From Patiria miniata (taxonomy: Eukaryota > Echinodermata > Asteroidea > Valvatida > Asterinidae), in the NCBI RefSeq assembly GCF_015706575.1, contig NW_024037074.1, positions 29,873,334-29,937,333 of the forward strand: 64,000 nucleotides of DNA, read 5' to 3'. Position numbers and translations under genes: made by a program. The notes below the pieces were generated by a model. It ran no database searches. It saw only the letters and a program-made list of their open reading frames with translations, and was not told the DNA's origin. Numbering within the stretch: position 1 is the first letter of the stretch; each line of letters begins with the position of its first letter. Of the stretch, positions 47,689-59,709 are shown piece after piece.

Positions 47689-48415
47689 TTTGCAGTCGCA
47701 GTCGAAACAGACCATTTGCCTCACTTTTGCACAGAAACGATAGTTCGGCTGGCTGGACACGCTATCTCAAATATTAAGTGAACCATTGGATTGAATTGAA
47801 TTGTGGCCTGATGATTGGTCATGAAATGTAGACAAACAAGACAGAAGATTTAGACAAATGATTGTTTTTCTCTCGCTCAACAGTGTCGTGTCGCAACACG
47901 GAGATAATCTTGGCGATGGAGTGCCGCCGCAGAACATTTGCCTCGCTTTTGCACTGAAACGATAGTCCAGCTGGACACGCTACATCAAGGATTAAGTAAT
48001 GCATTGAATTAAATTGTGGCTAGATGATTGGTCATGAAAAGGACACAAATAAAACAGAAGATTTAGACATATTATTATCTCTCCCTTAACAGTGTCGTGT
48101 GTCAACACGGAGATAAATTTGGCGATAGGCTTCAGTTGCAGTCCAAACAGAACATGTGCTTCACTTTTGCACAGAATCGATAGTCCAGCCGGAAAACACT
48201 ATCTCAAATATTAAGTGAATCTTTGTATGAATTCGTGGCCAGATGATTGGTCATAAAAAAGTAGACAAACAAGACAGAAGATTTAGACAAAGTATTGTTT
48301 TCTCTCCCTCAACAGCGTCTTGTGTCGCAACACGGAGATAAATTTGGCAATAGTCTGCAGTCGCATGTCCAAACAGAACATTTGCCTCACCTTTGCACAG
48401 AAAACATAGTTAAGA
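47689..48415 (+). repeat. B monomers, forward (block 2 end)
   Basis: Counterpart of 38570-39300, ending at the same boundary with C1q-unit flank. Confidence 0.78.
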
Positions 48416-50590
48416 CTTTAACAAATTAGATGAGTAGACAACTTTGTTTTTAAAACAAAATTATATTTATTTGTTATCTTGTTTGAACACATTTTTGTGT
48501 AGATATGTGCATGTTCCCTTCCTTCCTCAAAACCAACCTACCCTCGACCCCTACCCTAACCCACTTACCCGAAACCTCCATTCTCAAACCCCACAACCTC
48601 AAACCCGCTTTCATCCTCAAACCCATCCCAACCTCAACCCCACCCGAGACAACCACTCTTCATCGACCTTCGAATCCAGACCCAAATGCGATCATCCTGA
48701 CTTGCCACAAATTCAAAGATCAACACCTTCAAAAGTATTCCAAAGTTTACCAATGGCTATAAAATGATTCCAAAATCAAAGCAATTAGATATTTAACAAA
48801 AGTTCTTCCATTCATTCACGAGTCAGCGTTGAATTGTTTGGTTGGTTGTCATTCATAAAAGACAAATGATTCCAGTTCAAAAACAACTTCTTGTTTTTAC
48901 TTCCCTGTAAATTAGATTGCATTCTTCCAAACACAGTGTACTATTACAAACGTGTCAAAACATGAATGAAGTCCTGCCAAAGTGTTAAAATAAGCGGATA
49001 GGTTTTCGTAGTATCACAAGCTATTATTTCTAAGTAGTTATATTGGATACTTATCACATTATAAGTAAATTATTTAAGCTGTCAATCAGAGCGCGATATA
49101 ATCAAATGTACTAGAGGCTAATGAACACTTTTCTTAGACGTGTTACATTGCTAATACTAGCAAGCGTTAGAAAAATTCTATATATTTCTGTAATACACGT
49201 ATAGTGTCAGGTTTAACAACCAACATTGCATGCAATTATAAACAATGATTTTATAAGAAGTAAACTTTCAAAGTTAATGTACAGATGTAATTAAAACATG
49301 AGAGGAAAAAAACGAGGTGAGTTACTACTTTTTTGAGAATATTCTGGGACCATGTGTTGGAATTAGAATGCAATTACTTAAAAAAAAATATTTCAACGAT
49401 AATTACATAGGGGCGTGTCCCCGCCTACCTAAGAATAGACCTCAAGCCCCTTTTTTTCGGAAACACACCTTTCCAATGCACTTAAGTATGGATGATAGAC
49501 TTTATTCGGAAACTTGGGCCGGTGTCCGAGGACATGATTCCAATGACAAATGCTGACACTGTGAGCGTGGGTGGATCAAAAGGGGCATGATCCTTCAACA
49601 AAAATATATACCTAAGAGAACACAATCATAGTAGTGAATTTCTATAAGCTCGAGGACAATGCTCTGTGTTTTCCTTAGTCCCTGTAATATAACACTCTCT
49701 CACAGACTAAGCAATACGTTTACGATCGAGGACCGTTTGTAACAAAAGATCACAAAAAAGTTCAGTGTTCTTTCAACAAAACAAAAACAAATCACATGAG
49801 GATGTGTGTGAATTGTTTTCGTTTTGCTGAAAGAATGCACACCTTTTTTGTCATCCGTGAACACTAAAAGAAAGCTTATGCATTGACCTTTAAATCCTAG
49901 ATTTTGAAACTGCTACATGCATGGGTTTCGATTTTTTTTTAATCACCCTGTAATGTGTGATGTAAGGCATCTGAACCTGCTACCAAAATGATTTCAGTTA
50001 TGCAAATAACGTTTACACATTACATTGATACTGACTTTTTGTTTACAAATTAAATTGACCTTTTTAATCTATAGGCCTCACTCGTTGGCTGCCTTGTCGA
50101 ATTTACATCTATTTCATACAAAGAATTCAAAAAATCCTAAATGCTAAATACGTGACAGACGTATCTCTCCAAAAGAATATAAATTTAAACATATGTAATG
50201 TTGCCTTTATTCAAACAACTATTTTAACGACCGTTTCTTCTGCTTGTACATTATTATAGATCTACAACCAACGTTTGAAAAACGATGAAACGATAAAGAA
50301 TGTATATCTTTTTATATATCGATATCGTTAATTTCAGTACTTTGTAAGCTGTTTTTAATATACACCAATTCAGTGTCGGCACTTAAACCATTAGTTATTC
50401 CAATACCGTATTACTGATCTACGTATGCGCTAATGAAAATCTCAATATAATCAACTAAATTTTGTTGATAACAGAGAAAAAAATTCACTTAGGCCTACTC
50501 ATTGATTTTTTTTTAATAAACAAAGGAGCGATTGGAAATTCGGCAATGTGTATAATTTTGTGTTTTAGTATGAGTGGTTATTATGTTTGT
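48416..50590. other. Intergenic, downstream of C1q gene 4
   Basis: Includes the C-rich tract at 48515-48700 and a partial TA-flanked MITE near 49740-49950. Beyond about 50160 it continues to gene 4, unlike copy 1. No gene seen. Confidence 0.65.
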
Positions 50591-51385
50591 CTATAAGGGA
50601 TAAAGGAGGAAGCCACTGAATGAGGTGTAGTGACTGACATCACTATACGCCGTACCGAACATAGTCAGATACACCGTATCTCCCTGTTGCAGAACAAGCA
50701 CCATGTTCCCAGACACCTGCTCATAGGGACCTGAATCATTGCTATGAGCAGAGACAACCGTGTCCTCGTTTTTCTTAAGATAAACCCAAAGGTTGCTGCT
50801 GGGACGTTTGAGCACCGAAAACATGAACACGTAGGTGCCTGACACATTACAGGTGAACGTACCGGTCTCGAGATCGAAGCTGGTATCTGCCAGAAGCGTC
50901 TCGGTCTGCTGGAAGGTCAAACGGGTGTCGTGACTCGAAGAGGTGAAGGCGTTTGTCCTCACCACGGTGAATGCAACCCGCTGGTTGGAGTCGTCTGGAG
51001 TCTTTCCTGGTTCACCCTTTTGACCTTTGACACCAACTGAACCTGGTGGACCTATCGGTCCTATCTTGCCAGGGAGGCCAATGCCGTCGTCTCCTCTAGA
51101 TCCAGAGTTCCCAGGTGCTCCCCGCTCACCCATAGGGCCAAGAGGTCCCGTTTCACCTTTTTCGCCCTTTGACCCCGGTGGGCCATAGGGTCCCACCTGT
51201 CCCACCGGTCCTGGCAGACCTGGTATGCCGGGTATTGCCACTGGTCCCTGGCAGCACATTTGACACACCTGAGTCGAAGGACCATCATCGTCCGAGGGAA
51301 CCGGCCCAGTAACGGAAGCTCGGAGCTTGACAGAGTTACCCAGAAGGAGGGCGATTGAAATAATGTTCAACCCCAAGATCTTCAT
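50591..51385 (-). CDS. Secreted collagen/C1q-domain protein (C1q gene 4)
   Basis: 264 aa from the ATG at 51385. An upstream in-frame ATG would extend the frame to 51520 but reads through the TTTCTGTGCAG acceptor, so MKILGLN is preferred: it matches gene 5 and lies one base after the acceptor. Signal peptide 1-23, CxxCC (QVCQMCC), shortest collagen region of the family (five triplets before RGAPG and a further two-triplet loss after GLPGKIG), then a C1q domain with FDLETGTFTC, SGTYVF, DTVYLT and SGFLLYP. Head loops differ strongly from genes 1-3 (KRPSSNLWVY, SAHSNDSGPYE). Probably makes shorter-stalked oligomers than its neighbours; that is inference. Sister of gene 5. Confidence 0.92.
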   Translation of the reverse strand: MKILGLNIISIALLLGNSVKLRASVTGPVPSDDDGPSTQVCQMCCQGPVAIPGIPGLPGPVGQVGPYGPPGSKGEKGETGPLGPMGERGAPGNSGSRGDDGIGLPGKIGPIGPPGSVGVKGQKGEPGKTPDDSNQRVAFTVVRTNAFTSSSHDTRLTFQQTETLLADTSFDLETGTFTCNVSGTYVFMFSVLKRPSSNLWVYLKKNEDTVVSAHSNDSGPYEQVSGNMVLVLQQGDTVYLTMFGTAYSDVSHYTSFSGFLLYPL

Positions 51386-52245
51386 GCTGCACAGAAAAAG
51401 AAATAGATACAATTTGACACAAAAATCGAAGGAGAACGGGAAAAAAAGGGGTAAGAAATAGGTAACAATCAAGAACAAATATTCAGTTTTTTCTAAGTTT
51501 TTTACTATTGAATTAGTCACAAGCTAATGAATTTTTGCGGTCGTTTGAAAAACCGTTCAGAGCTAGAGATTTGAGAAATCTTTATTCAGATAATTTGTGT
51601 TCGCCGTGATATATAAGTGGCGAATCAGTGGACAAGGAATTAAATTGTTTTTTTTGCCTTTCGATGAAAGTAAGGAAAGGTGCTATAACTTTGTGGGTTT
51701 GTTTTCATTTTATTTTATTTTTATTTTAGAAAATCATAAATTAAACATCAACACACCCACCTCGAGTTTGTTCTTGAAGATCAGGTCCAAGAAGAGATCA
51801 CAAGGAGCTCAGTGTAGGCTGAAAAACATAGCAACGAAAACCGGTTACGTTTACACATTAGTAAGGGATCAATATTAATTGTATTATTTATTAATAGATA
51901 AAAAAGCGAGATTCTTTTTCATTTTGATAAATCGTCACTTTGAATGTCAATTTGAAGAACTCGGCCGGAAATACCTGATGTTTGTACTTCAAATAAAGAG
52001 TTGTGCTAAGGTTAAAAAAAAGTATGATTTGTAAAGACTAGCGTAAAAGTTAGGTAAAGTTATACGGTAGGTGTGGGGAGGGATCCAAAACTTGCCCAAA
52101 TGTCTCTCTTTCATTTTGTTTATGGATTGAAAGTATGTGTCACAATTTTACCCAAATAAATGCATAGAAATTAGTCTTGTCTAACGAATCATCGCTCTTT
52201 TCTGATGCTTGAGGGGTAAAGGCCACAATTTCAACAGACGCTCAC
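51386..52245. other. Intron 2 of C1q gene 4
   Basis: About 860 bp, collinear with 60538-61969 of unit 5 but lacking the 498-bp MITE there; the empty site is near 51900. No gene seen. Confidence 0.7.
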
Positions 52246-52303
52246 CTGGAAATAACGGTCTTGAATCTATCACGAAAGAAATCCCCAATACTCGAGCAGA
52301 TCG
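52246..52303 (-). other. Inferred noncoding exon 2 of C1q gene 4
   Basis: 58 bp on the minus strand: preceded by CCAG, begins CGATCTGCTCGAG, ends CCAG/GTGAGC. Matches gene 5 and less closely genes 1 and 3. Confidence 0.65.
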
Positions 52304-54332
52304 CTGGATGAAAAATAACAACAAAATAAGTTACTTAAATGCGTTCGGAGACAACTGCAAGTAAAACACACTTTGTCACGCAAAGTGTGATCTGGATTGA
52401 CTATTTCAAGCGGAATGCGTTCCCCAACGGCCCCGACGGGACTTTTTAAAAGGATTTTCATTTTTGAATCAAACGAATTGCTTACTAAAAAGGAGATTTC
52501 TTTTGGAACAAAAAACGTTGTGCAAAAGCAAGTGAAAACCACGTATTTGTGTCACGGATAGGCTAAGCAGTGAGCCCACTTGAACATACAGAAGGAAAAC
52601 AAAGTGCAGTATTGATAACAATACATTATTTTGTAAGTTCATTTGCAAGTGCCCTGGAAAAGTTTATTGACAGAAACTTGGCAATGCTAAAAGTGAAGAT
52701 TGGACTGCTTGGTTTTAAATACGCCGTGAAATTGTTCGAAAAGGTGTTCGCAAAATAGTGTACCTTGGGACACACTCTGTAAGTTAATGAGGAAATCCAC
52801 TTGAGAACCCAACAATATTGTGCAAATATTTTGTTTGTTTGGGTTTTTATCAAAATGTATATGATCCTGTAAGTTAAAGCTTCAACGGGTGGTTAGGTGC
52901 TATGCACCAAAAGCAAATAATCCTTTGTTTTTCTAATTGGAATCATAAGTGCACTAGCGCAGTCACATTACATTCGTTAAATAATGTCTATTTTCCGGAT
53001 GGGGAATCAGCGCACTTGTTTGGCTATTAGCATCAGCCAACATCTGTTTGTCAACCATGAATATGTCGCAAAAAAGTTTTAGCATTTGTTACAATCTGTA
53101 ACAACTGCCCAACCGAAATCCATTACAGAACCCAAATAACACAAAACAATTCAAACAAATCTAAGTGGCATACTGAGTGGAACCCTACATGCAAACGTGA
53201 ATGAATTCATGCGAGATCTTTTAAGGCAGACAGCAGAGCAGAAGGGCCGAATAATTTGCACAAACATGAACTCTACACATGATTTCTATAAATGAATCCA
53301 GCCAGATAAAGCAATTTGGACTTTAATAAATCTGTGTGCATGATTATCCTGACCCTTTATATTTGCGCCTTCTCACAGTGAAACTGAAGAATGTTCATTC
53401 CGACTAGCCACACATTTTATCAACAATGTGTGAATGTAACCAGGAACTGATGGAACAAAAAATAATGGCGCGGATCGGAATATTAGCGAGCTGGTTTGGC
53501 TGTACGCAAGCGTGTATCAGTATCGTAGTCACGCAAGATAAGTTTTAAATGAAGTTTTGTTCCTAAAAATCTTGTTTTTCGGTCCTCAAGCAACTACATT
53601 TTTACAAGCTTGCAAAGAAGGCGTTGTGTGCCTGGCAGAAGGGCGTCTGCGCGAATGGCGTATCACCAAAATCTTTCCATCAAAAGGGCGTAAAGCAGAA
53701 AACTTCCTTCGTTTTAATGAAATTTGAAACTTATCAGAGGAAACACAAGTTGCTTCAAAAGGTATGATTCATGCGTGTGACAAATTTAAAATCCATACTA
53801 TTTTGAATAATTATGCCTGACAGATAATGGATAGTACGCATGAGGGAAGTTTCAACGCAATTTTCTTAAAAGTATAAATAATCTTAACAAGTGATTATTC
53901 AGCGTTACAACGGTCACATGCCCTACTGCCGGGCATTCGACAAAATGGCAACATCAAACCGAATACAACTCTCCAAATTCCGAAGAGTGCAAATTCAGTC
54001 CATTCGAGTGAAGATTCACTCCCACAGTCTGAAACTAGGGACTAGACGTTTTAGAGTGAAATGTCTTTAATCGTAAAGATCGAGTTTTCACTCGTGCTTC
54101 AACTGAAGTGGTTTTCAGACTATTTCAATCAAAAATGAGAGGGATTTTCACTCTAAAATGTCTAGTCCCCAATTTCATTCTTTGGAATATAGATAGAACG
54201 CTCTTTGTTCGGAAAATAACTGTGTCAGCTACAATTATCAGAATATAGATCCGACGCTGATTCAAACGCTATGTGCAAAAAGGCAACAATTGTTTGTTTG
54301 CGCAGGGATAGATTATTGTTTCAAAGACTCAC
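52304..54332. other. Intron 1 of C1q gene 4
   Basis: Contains the fold-back element at 53970-54195 and sequence collinear with unit 1 (7480-8060) and unit 5. No gene seen. Confidence 0.6.
53970..54195. mobile_element. Fold-back MITE, unit 4 copy
   Basis: Ends read ATTCCGAAGAGTG and, inverted, ATTCCAAAGAATG. Inner inverted words are GGGACTAGACGTTTTAGAGT and GGGACTAGACATTTTAGAGT. Same locus as 63271-63508 in unit 5, so older than the unit 4/5 split. Confidence 0.7.
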
Positions 54333-54416
54333 CGAGTCAATCCCGTTCTTGTAGTTCTTGCAATCAGTTCTCTCTCGGGTTTTTGTCTGAAGGTGAAGAT
54401 GAGTTTCGGCCGTTGT
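54333..54416 (-). other. Inferred exon 1 of C1q gene 4 (5' UTR)
   Basis: CCCGAGAGAGAAC leader, ends ACTCG before GTGAGTC. No ATG; 5' end approximate. Confidence 0.62.
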
Positions 54417-54440
54417 GAGGAGTGAAGTGGCCACTGCTGT

Positions 54441-54504
54441 CTTAAATATTACCATTGATTTCCTGATCAGTGACTTAATGGCTTGGCCCGGTTTGTGATT
54501 GGCC
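54441..54504 (-). promoter_or_regulatory. Core promoter of C1q gene 4
   Basis: Minus strand: GGGCCAATCA (ATTGG at 54498-54502), CTGATCAGGAAATC, and TAATATTTAAG as a weak TATA-like box, the type shared with genes 1 and 5. Confidence 0.6.
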
Positions 54505-55735
54505 CCTGCGCGCTGTCAATCTCAAATCACGGAATTGCTTCGTATTAATGAGACGGAAGATAATGCTGTTGCCGTTGAGGCTATATACTCACGATCAAAC
54601 CGTGGACCACCGACACTGAAATAGCCGCATCTTATTGGTGGACTGAGCGCTATGCCGGTGACACATCCAAAACACGTGATATGTGATTGACACAAACAAC
54701 ATGTCGATCACAGACCACTTGCTTGTGATCACAGATTTGTTGGATGACTAACTCTGATTGGTGGATTAAAACATGACGTACAGCGGCCGTGATTTATGCG
54801 GATGTTCGTTGCACTTGGTGCTATTGAATTGCATGCATATAGACGAACCCGTGTACGTGATCACTGTACACTCGCGAGGCCCCTTCAATGGAAAAAGAAA
54901 TATGCACGATTTTGTACAAAGCAACTGCCCCGTGATGGAATAGCGGAACAATATGCATTAATACGGAACAATTCACTTCAATATTTCACTATGCCTCATA
55001 TATTTCGCCAACCCTCTTTGAATTGGTGGGGGTGTGACAACAAGTTTGTCAACAGTTGTGCTAAAAGATGTAATTTTTCTTCACGAAAGAATCCCTTTGC
55101 AATTCCAAACACCGGGGTGGGGGAGGCAGACTGGGAGGGGGGGGGGCTTCACAACATCTTCACACAGACGCACGATTGGACACACAATTTTGCTTGCAGG
55201 ACAACGATTTAGCCGACCAAAACTATGGTGTCACGACCCCCACACCCCTCTAGCGACGCCCGTGAAATTACCACCTTAACGGTGGAACTATGTAAAGTGT
55301 CAATTCCGACTTCTGTTGCTCAAGTTTTGCATTCAGCAATGCTTGAATGCAATTTGATGAGGTACCCACAAGTGGCGCAACTGAACTACAACAGTGACAC
55401 GATTTACAACGAAGTGCAAAATGTATTGGGTTTGTAAAGGAAGTTTGACATGTCCGCATTTCCGGAATAGGTCTCCACAAGTTATGACCAACTTCCGCAT
55501 ATCAGTTCACCAGGGATTGGTTTAATAGATTACACAGGCTTGTAATAATCTGGATTTCTTGACCGCCGTGACTCACCAGCTAATATGTTAAAATCAAAAC
55601 AATGATTGGTTCATATTTTTCGCAGCTTTTTTAATTCGTGTCCAGCAGTACAGAGAAATGATCGTCGGGACAACGTCAGGGCGCAACGTGACGACAGCTG
55701 GGGATGCACTTCTGCATTAAATTTCCCATAGACAC
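54505..55735. other. Intergenic, upstream of C1q gene 4
   Basis: Collinear with upstream regions of the other units until about 55720. A poly-G patch at 55120-55147 and the terminus AGCGACGCCCGTG near 55250-55262 suggest a degraded CATGGGCGTCGC-type element. No gene seen. Confidence 0.55.
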
Positions 55736-58084
55736 AAGTGTAAAATGCCCATACTTCAAAATTCTTTAAAAATTAAACCTCAGAACTCTCACAGGTACTT
55801 CAGCTGCACAGAAAAATGAAGATCAACAGGTCATTTTTCATTTTTTCTTTTCATTTTTAGTGGGTTGACCATTGCCTTTTGAGAGATTTTCTTCCAAAGA
55901 AGAGAACCCTATTGCCCCCAAAGCAGAAAAGTAGGTATCTTGAAAACTGGTCCCTCCACAACATGGGGAAACAGTGCCATTCCATTGTATTACTGCCACA
56001 GTCAATTGAGTGTGATAGGCCTTCTGATAAGGATTATGCACAATTACAAACCGCAGCGCTAGGGGTTTTGTGTAGAATGATTAGAGGACCACTTTTTTTG
56101 TTGCAATGTGTCACTAATATAAACACTACTCACCACGAGCCGACTTCTGTCCATTAGCAATGTAAACACAATAATTGCAAGCTCAAAAACTCAAGAAAAA
56201 ATACATTGCATTGAAATGACATTGCATACATGATATTTGAAATATGAACCTTGAACATTGACAGAAACCGTGAAAGAAGAAACTTGTTATTTAAGGAAGT
56301 GCAGTGTAAGCCTCTGACACTCCGTCTTATCATCATCAATTGCTTCCAAAAGAGGGCGCGCTGCATAAACACTGCTCACCGCGCGCCGACTTCTGTCCAT
56401 TCGCGATGTAAACACAGTTATTGTAAGCAAATACCCACTTGTATGAGTGGTCCAGGCGGCTAAGTCTCGTCATTATTTAAGGCACACACACTCGTTCAAG
56501 AGCAAATTATAAATGATCACTTAAAGTTTAGATTTTACTGTGCTTTTGTTTATGTTACTCTTACCAGATACTAGTTTGTCTTAAGTGAACACTCAATGAT
56601 GAGACTTTAAGATGCTGTATGGTCAGAATGTTACATTTAATTGCATAATTGAAAGGGACAACCCCATATTGTTATACTTCCACTTAGTACAAATTGGCGA
56701 ATAGATACATAAGAAAAATATTAATGTAACTTTGTTCCTAGTTCAAGTCGGATAAAGTGTTTTGGTTTTTTTTGCATAATTTGCAAATTCAAACGATTGA
56801 AATTCGTGTACAAAACCAATGAGAGCTGTTGCTAAAAAAGTTAAGTACAAACAAAGAAATGAGGATCAGAGACAATTGGGGGTCAACGATTGCCGGTGTT
56901 TACAAAGGTGTGTGTGTGAGGGGGTGGGGAGACGGGTTTATCCGATGGCCCGTTGGCTTCCCCCGGTACAAAAAAAAAGGCGTGTGGGCGGGTGATATCC
57001 ACGGCCCCACCCCCCTGATTTAAGGCCCGGTCGACGACGGCAACGGGTGTGTAGCTTAGTCCGCGGATGAGAACGGCGGCATGGGATCTAACGTAATGAT
57101 GATAGACGGTTGGGACTATGGAATGTCCTGTTAGGTGTTCAGGGTCACAGTCAAGGCCGGAGTCTAACAGTGAACTAAAGCAAACGGAAATGTGTCTTGC
57201 CAGTCTGGCTTAGTGCTGGAGTACTCGAGCTGAGTTTTGCATAATATTGCAACTAGCAGGTTTGATTCAGTCTTTGAAAATTGCGGCCTGATATTTTTCA
57301 CTTGTTCTCAAAAAAAATGGGCGTGGGCAGAATGGGAGGGAAGGGAGATAAATCAGAGGGAAGGGAGAAGGGGGAGGCGCACATCACTTACATCGGCATT
57401 GACTGCGGAGTAGTTTCAGTCGTTGCGGAACGTTACTGGACGTGGGGGCGCACAGTTCAAGCGTCTCTTAAACGAGGTATCCAAAATTGGGTGGGAAAAA
57501 AATCAAAACGTAGGTGGGGAGATGAACCCTCTCCCACCCCCACTTCCGCCAACTATGAAAGTAATTGTCCAGCTGTTTATATTGAACGGATTGCCGACAA
57601 GACCACTTTGCAACTCGGGCGATTCACAATGCATTGCGCCACCAAGAGTTTGCCAAGGAAAGTTACTTTTTCCTAGTGCATTGTGGGAGATGGTCGACTA
57701 ATTCGCAGCGTGGGCAATTGAAATTGTAAGTATTTCAGGTCTTTTGCAGGCGTACGATTCGAGGATCTGTTTGGCCTTTTCTTTATTTTTTATCAGTACG
57801 GTGTTGATGTAAGGTGGCAGAACGCTATGCCCCATCTATAACTGTTTACCTCAAGTTGTCTATTGACACTCATTCAAATGGGCCATGTATTGTCGACCGT
57901 AAACTTGAACAATTGACTCTCCATTATGGGCAAACTCTTGGTGGCGCACTTCATTGTGAATCACCCGAATCAAATGAGCTGGGTGTCTCACCCCTCTCCT
58001 ACCCCCACTGAAGCGAACCCCCTGCCCCTGAGAGCTAGTTGGTCAGACAGGTCCGTAAGCTGAGCTTAGCTTAGCTTTTAAATG
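55736..58084. other. Unit-specific intergenic stretch, no gene recognised
   Basis: No counterpart found elsewhere in the window. It contains a pyrimidine-rich tract ending TTTTTAG at about 55860, an open stretch to about 56157 without recognisable motifs, and a diverged direct repeat pair (56117-56182 and 56367-56432) sharing GCCGACTTCTGTCCATT. 56880-57700 is more GC-rich. Confidence 0.5.
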
Positions 58085-59709
58085 TGTCAACCACCCCGCG
58101 ATAAGCTCTGTGAACGTCCCCTCCCCTAAATCAAACTAAATCCCACCCACGTTAAATCCCAACGCTTCTACCCATATCTTTACCATTAACCATAGTCCAG
58201 CCTACCCCCTGCAACCCACGCCAACCCATATTCGCTCCCCCCCCCCACTCAACCCGACCCACCTCGTCCCCCACCCACCCTTAATAACCCATCCACCTTC
58301 ATTCCCACTCATCCTCAAACCCCATCCACCATCAAGCCAATCCCCGCCAGACCTTAACCCCATTCTGCCCTGCAAGGAATAGAAACAAATATCGAAACGC
58401 ACAAACTCCGACTCTGTTTGCAATAATCTGTTTACTATCACAGCTATAAGATAACTCTAACAAAGATTAAACATGAGTACTTGTAAGAAAGTTGTTAACT
58501 AAAGCAGATTTTGAATGGTATCGTTTCATGACATCATCAAACGATTCAAGTATAGGTGTTGGAAAATTGCCTTCAAAAATAGTGTGTTATGAAAGTGTTT
58601 GGAACCACTAAGTGTGAATAGATCTCTTCTCTCTTTGTAACTTTTTTCTCTGTACTTTCCTTTGTAGCTCGCACCTTGAGCACCTCGAATGGCCTTGAAT
58701 GGACCTGTGATGGGCTATGCCAACAAAAAATTGTATTAAAACGTAAGCAACTATGTTTGAGTCAAATAAACAACAATTACAAAAGAACTACTTAAAATAT
58801 GCCAAGTAAAAATAAATAAGGAATAATTAATTGAATTATGAAATTTGAAATATTATATGGGTCATGTGGTGCAATTCAAAAAGCATGCTTTGAAAAAAAT
58901 AATAATTGGTATTTGGGTGTGTCTCCGCCCATCTCATGAAAAGCCCTTGTTACAACCCCTTAACCGGAAACACACCTTTTTCAATCAGTAGAAGTTTGGA
59001 TGAGAGACGTTTTATTGGGAAATCAGTATTGAGTCTGAGGACATGTTTCACAGGACAAATGCTGGCATTGTGAGCATGAATGAGTCCAGAGGGCAAGATA
59101 TTACTACAAAACGTAGACAGCTATAAAGAGAACGTATGCAATCCGCAGCGATACGCACACCGATCTGTGCACTGTCAGCGCATTTTAACGTGTAACCAAA
59201 ACGATTGAACTCGTAAATGCAAACAACCTTTACACATTACCGTTACATTGATATCTTTATTTATTTAAACGTTGACCTTTTAAGCTGATCGTCAGATGCC
59301 TGGTCAGATGTTTAATCAATTATATGTACAGAATTAAACAGTGACAAGAATGCATGTGTATAATACTGAAATATCAATGTATGTTTGACAGTATATGTAA
59401 TATGTACCCTATCCACACGAGATACTAAATTTTCTAATGACTTTTTTTTTCTATGTCTACATTACATTCGAATATGCTAGTAGTTATATGTTCAGTATTA
59501 GTAAGTAGGTTTTTTTAAGAGCCCTATGTTTTTACACAATGCTACAGTATCGAAATATTCAACTATTATTACTTCGATAACATTGAAATAATTTGGATGC
59601 ACACTTGCTCATTGGTTATTTGTTTCCGGTAAACGGAGGATCATAGGAGCGATTGAAACTTCGGCCATGCGTTTGATCGTGTATATTTTATGCGTGGTTA
59701 CATGTTTGT
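58085..59709. other. Intergenic, downstream of C1q gene 5
   Basis: Starts with the C-rich tract (58085-58365), then follows the flank of gene 4 (for example 'cggaaacacacctt' at 58969 and 49459). No gene seen. Confidence 0.6.

Noticed and set aside
48515-48700. Interstitial telomeric repeat
   Set aside because: CCCTAACC words occur but without regular six-base periodicity; it is the C-rich unit tract.
51386-51520. N-terminal extension of C1q gene 4 to 309 aa
   Set aside because: The extension reads across a strong splice acceptor and would place a long non-family segment before the conserved signal peptide.
57281-57676. 131-aa plus-strand open frame
   Set aside because: Low-complexity basic sequence from GC-rich DNA, no recognisable motif, overlapping frames of similar length.
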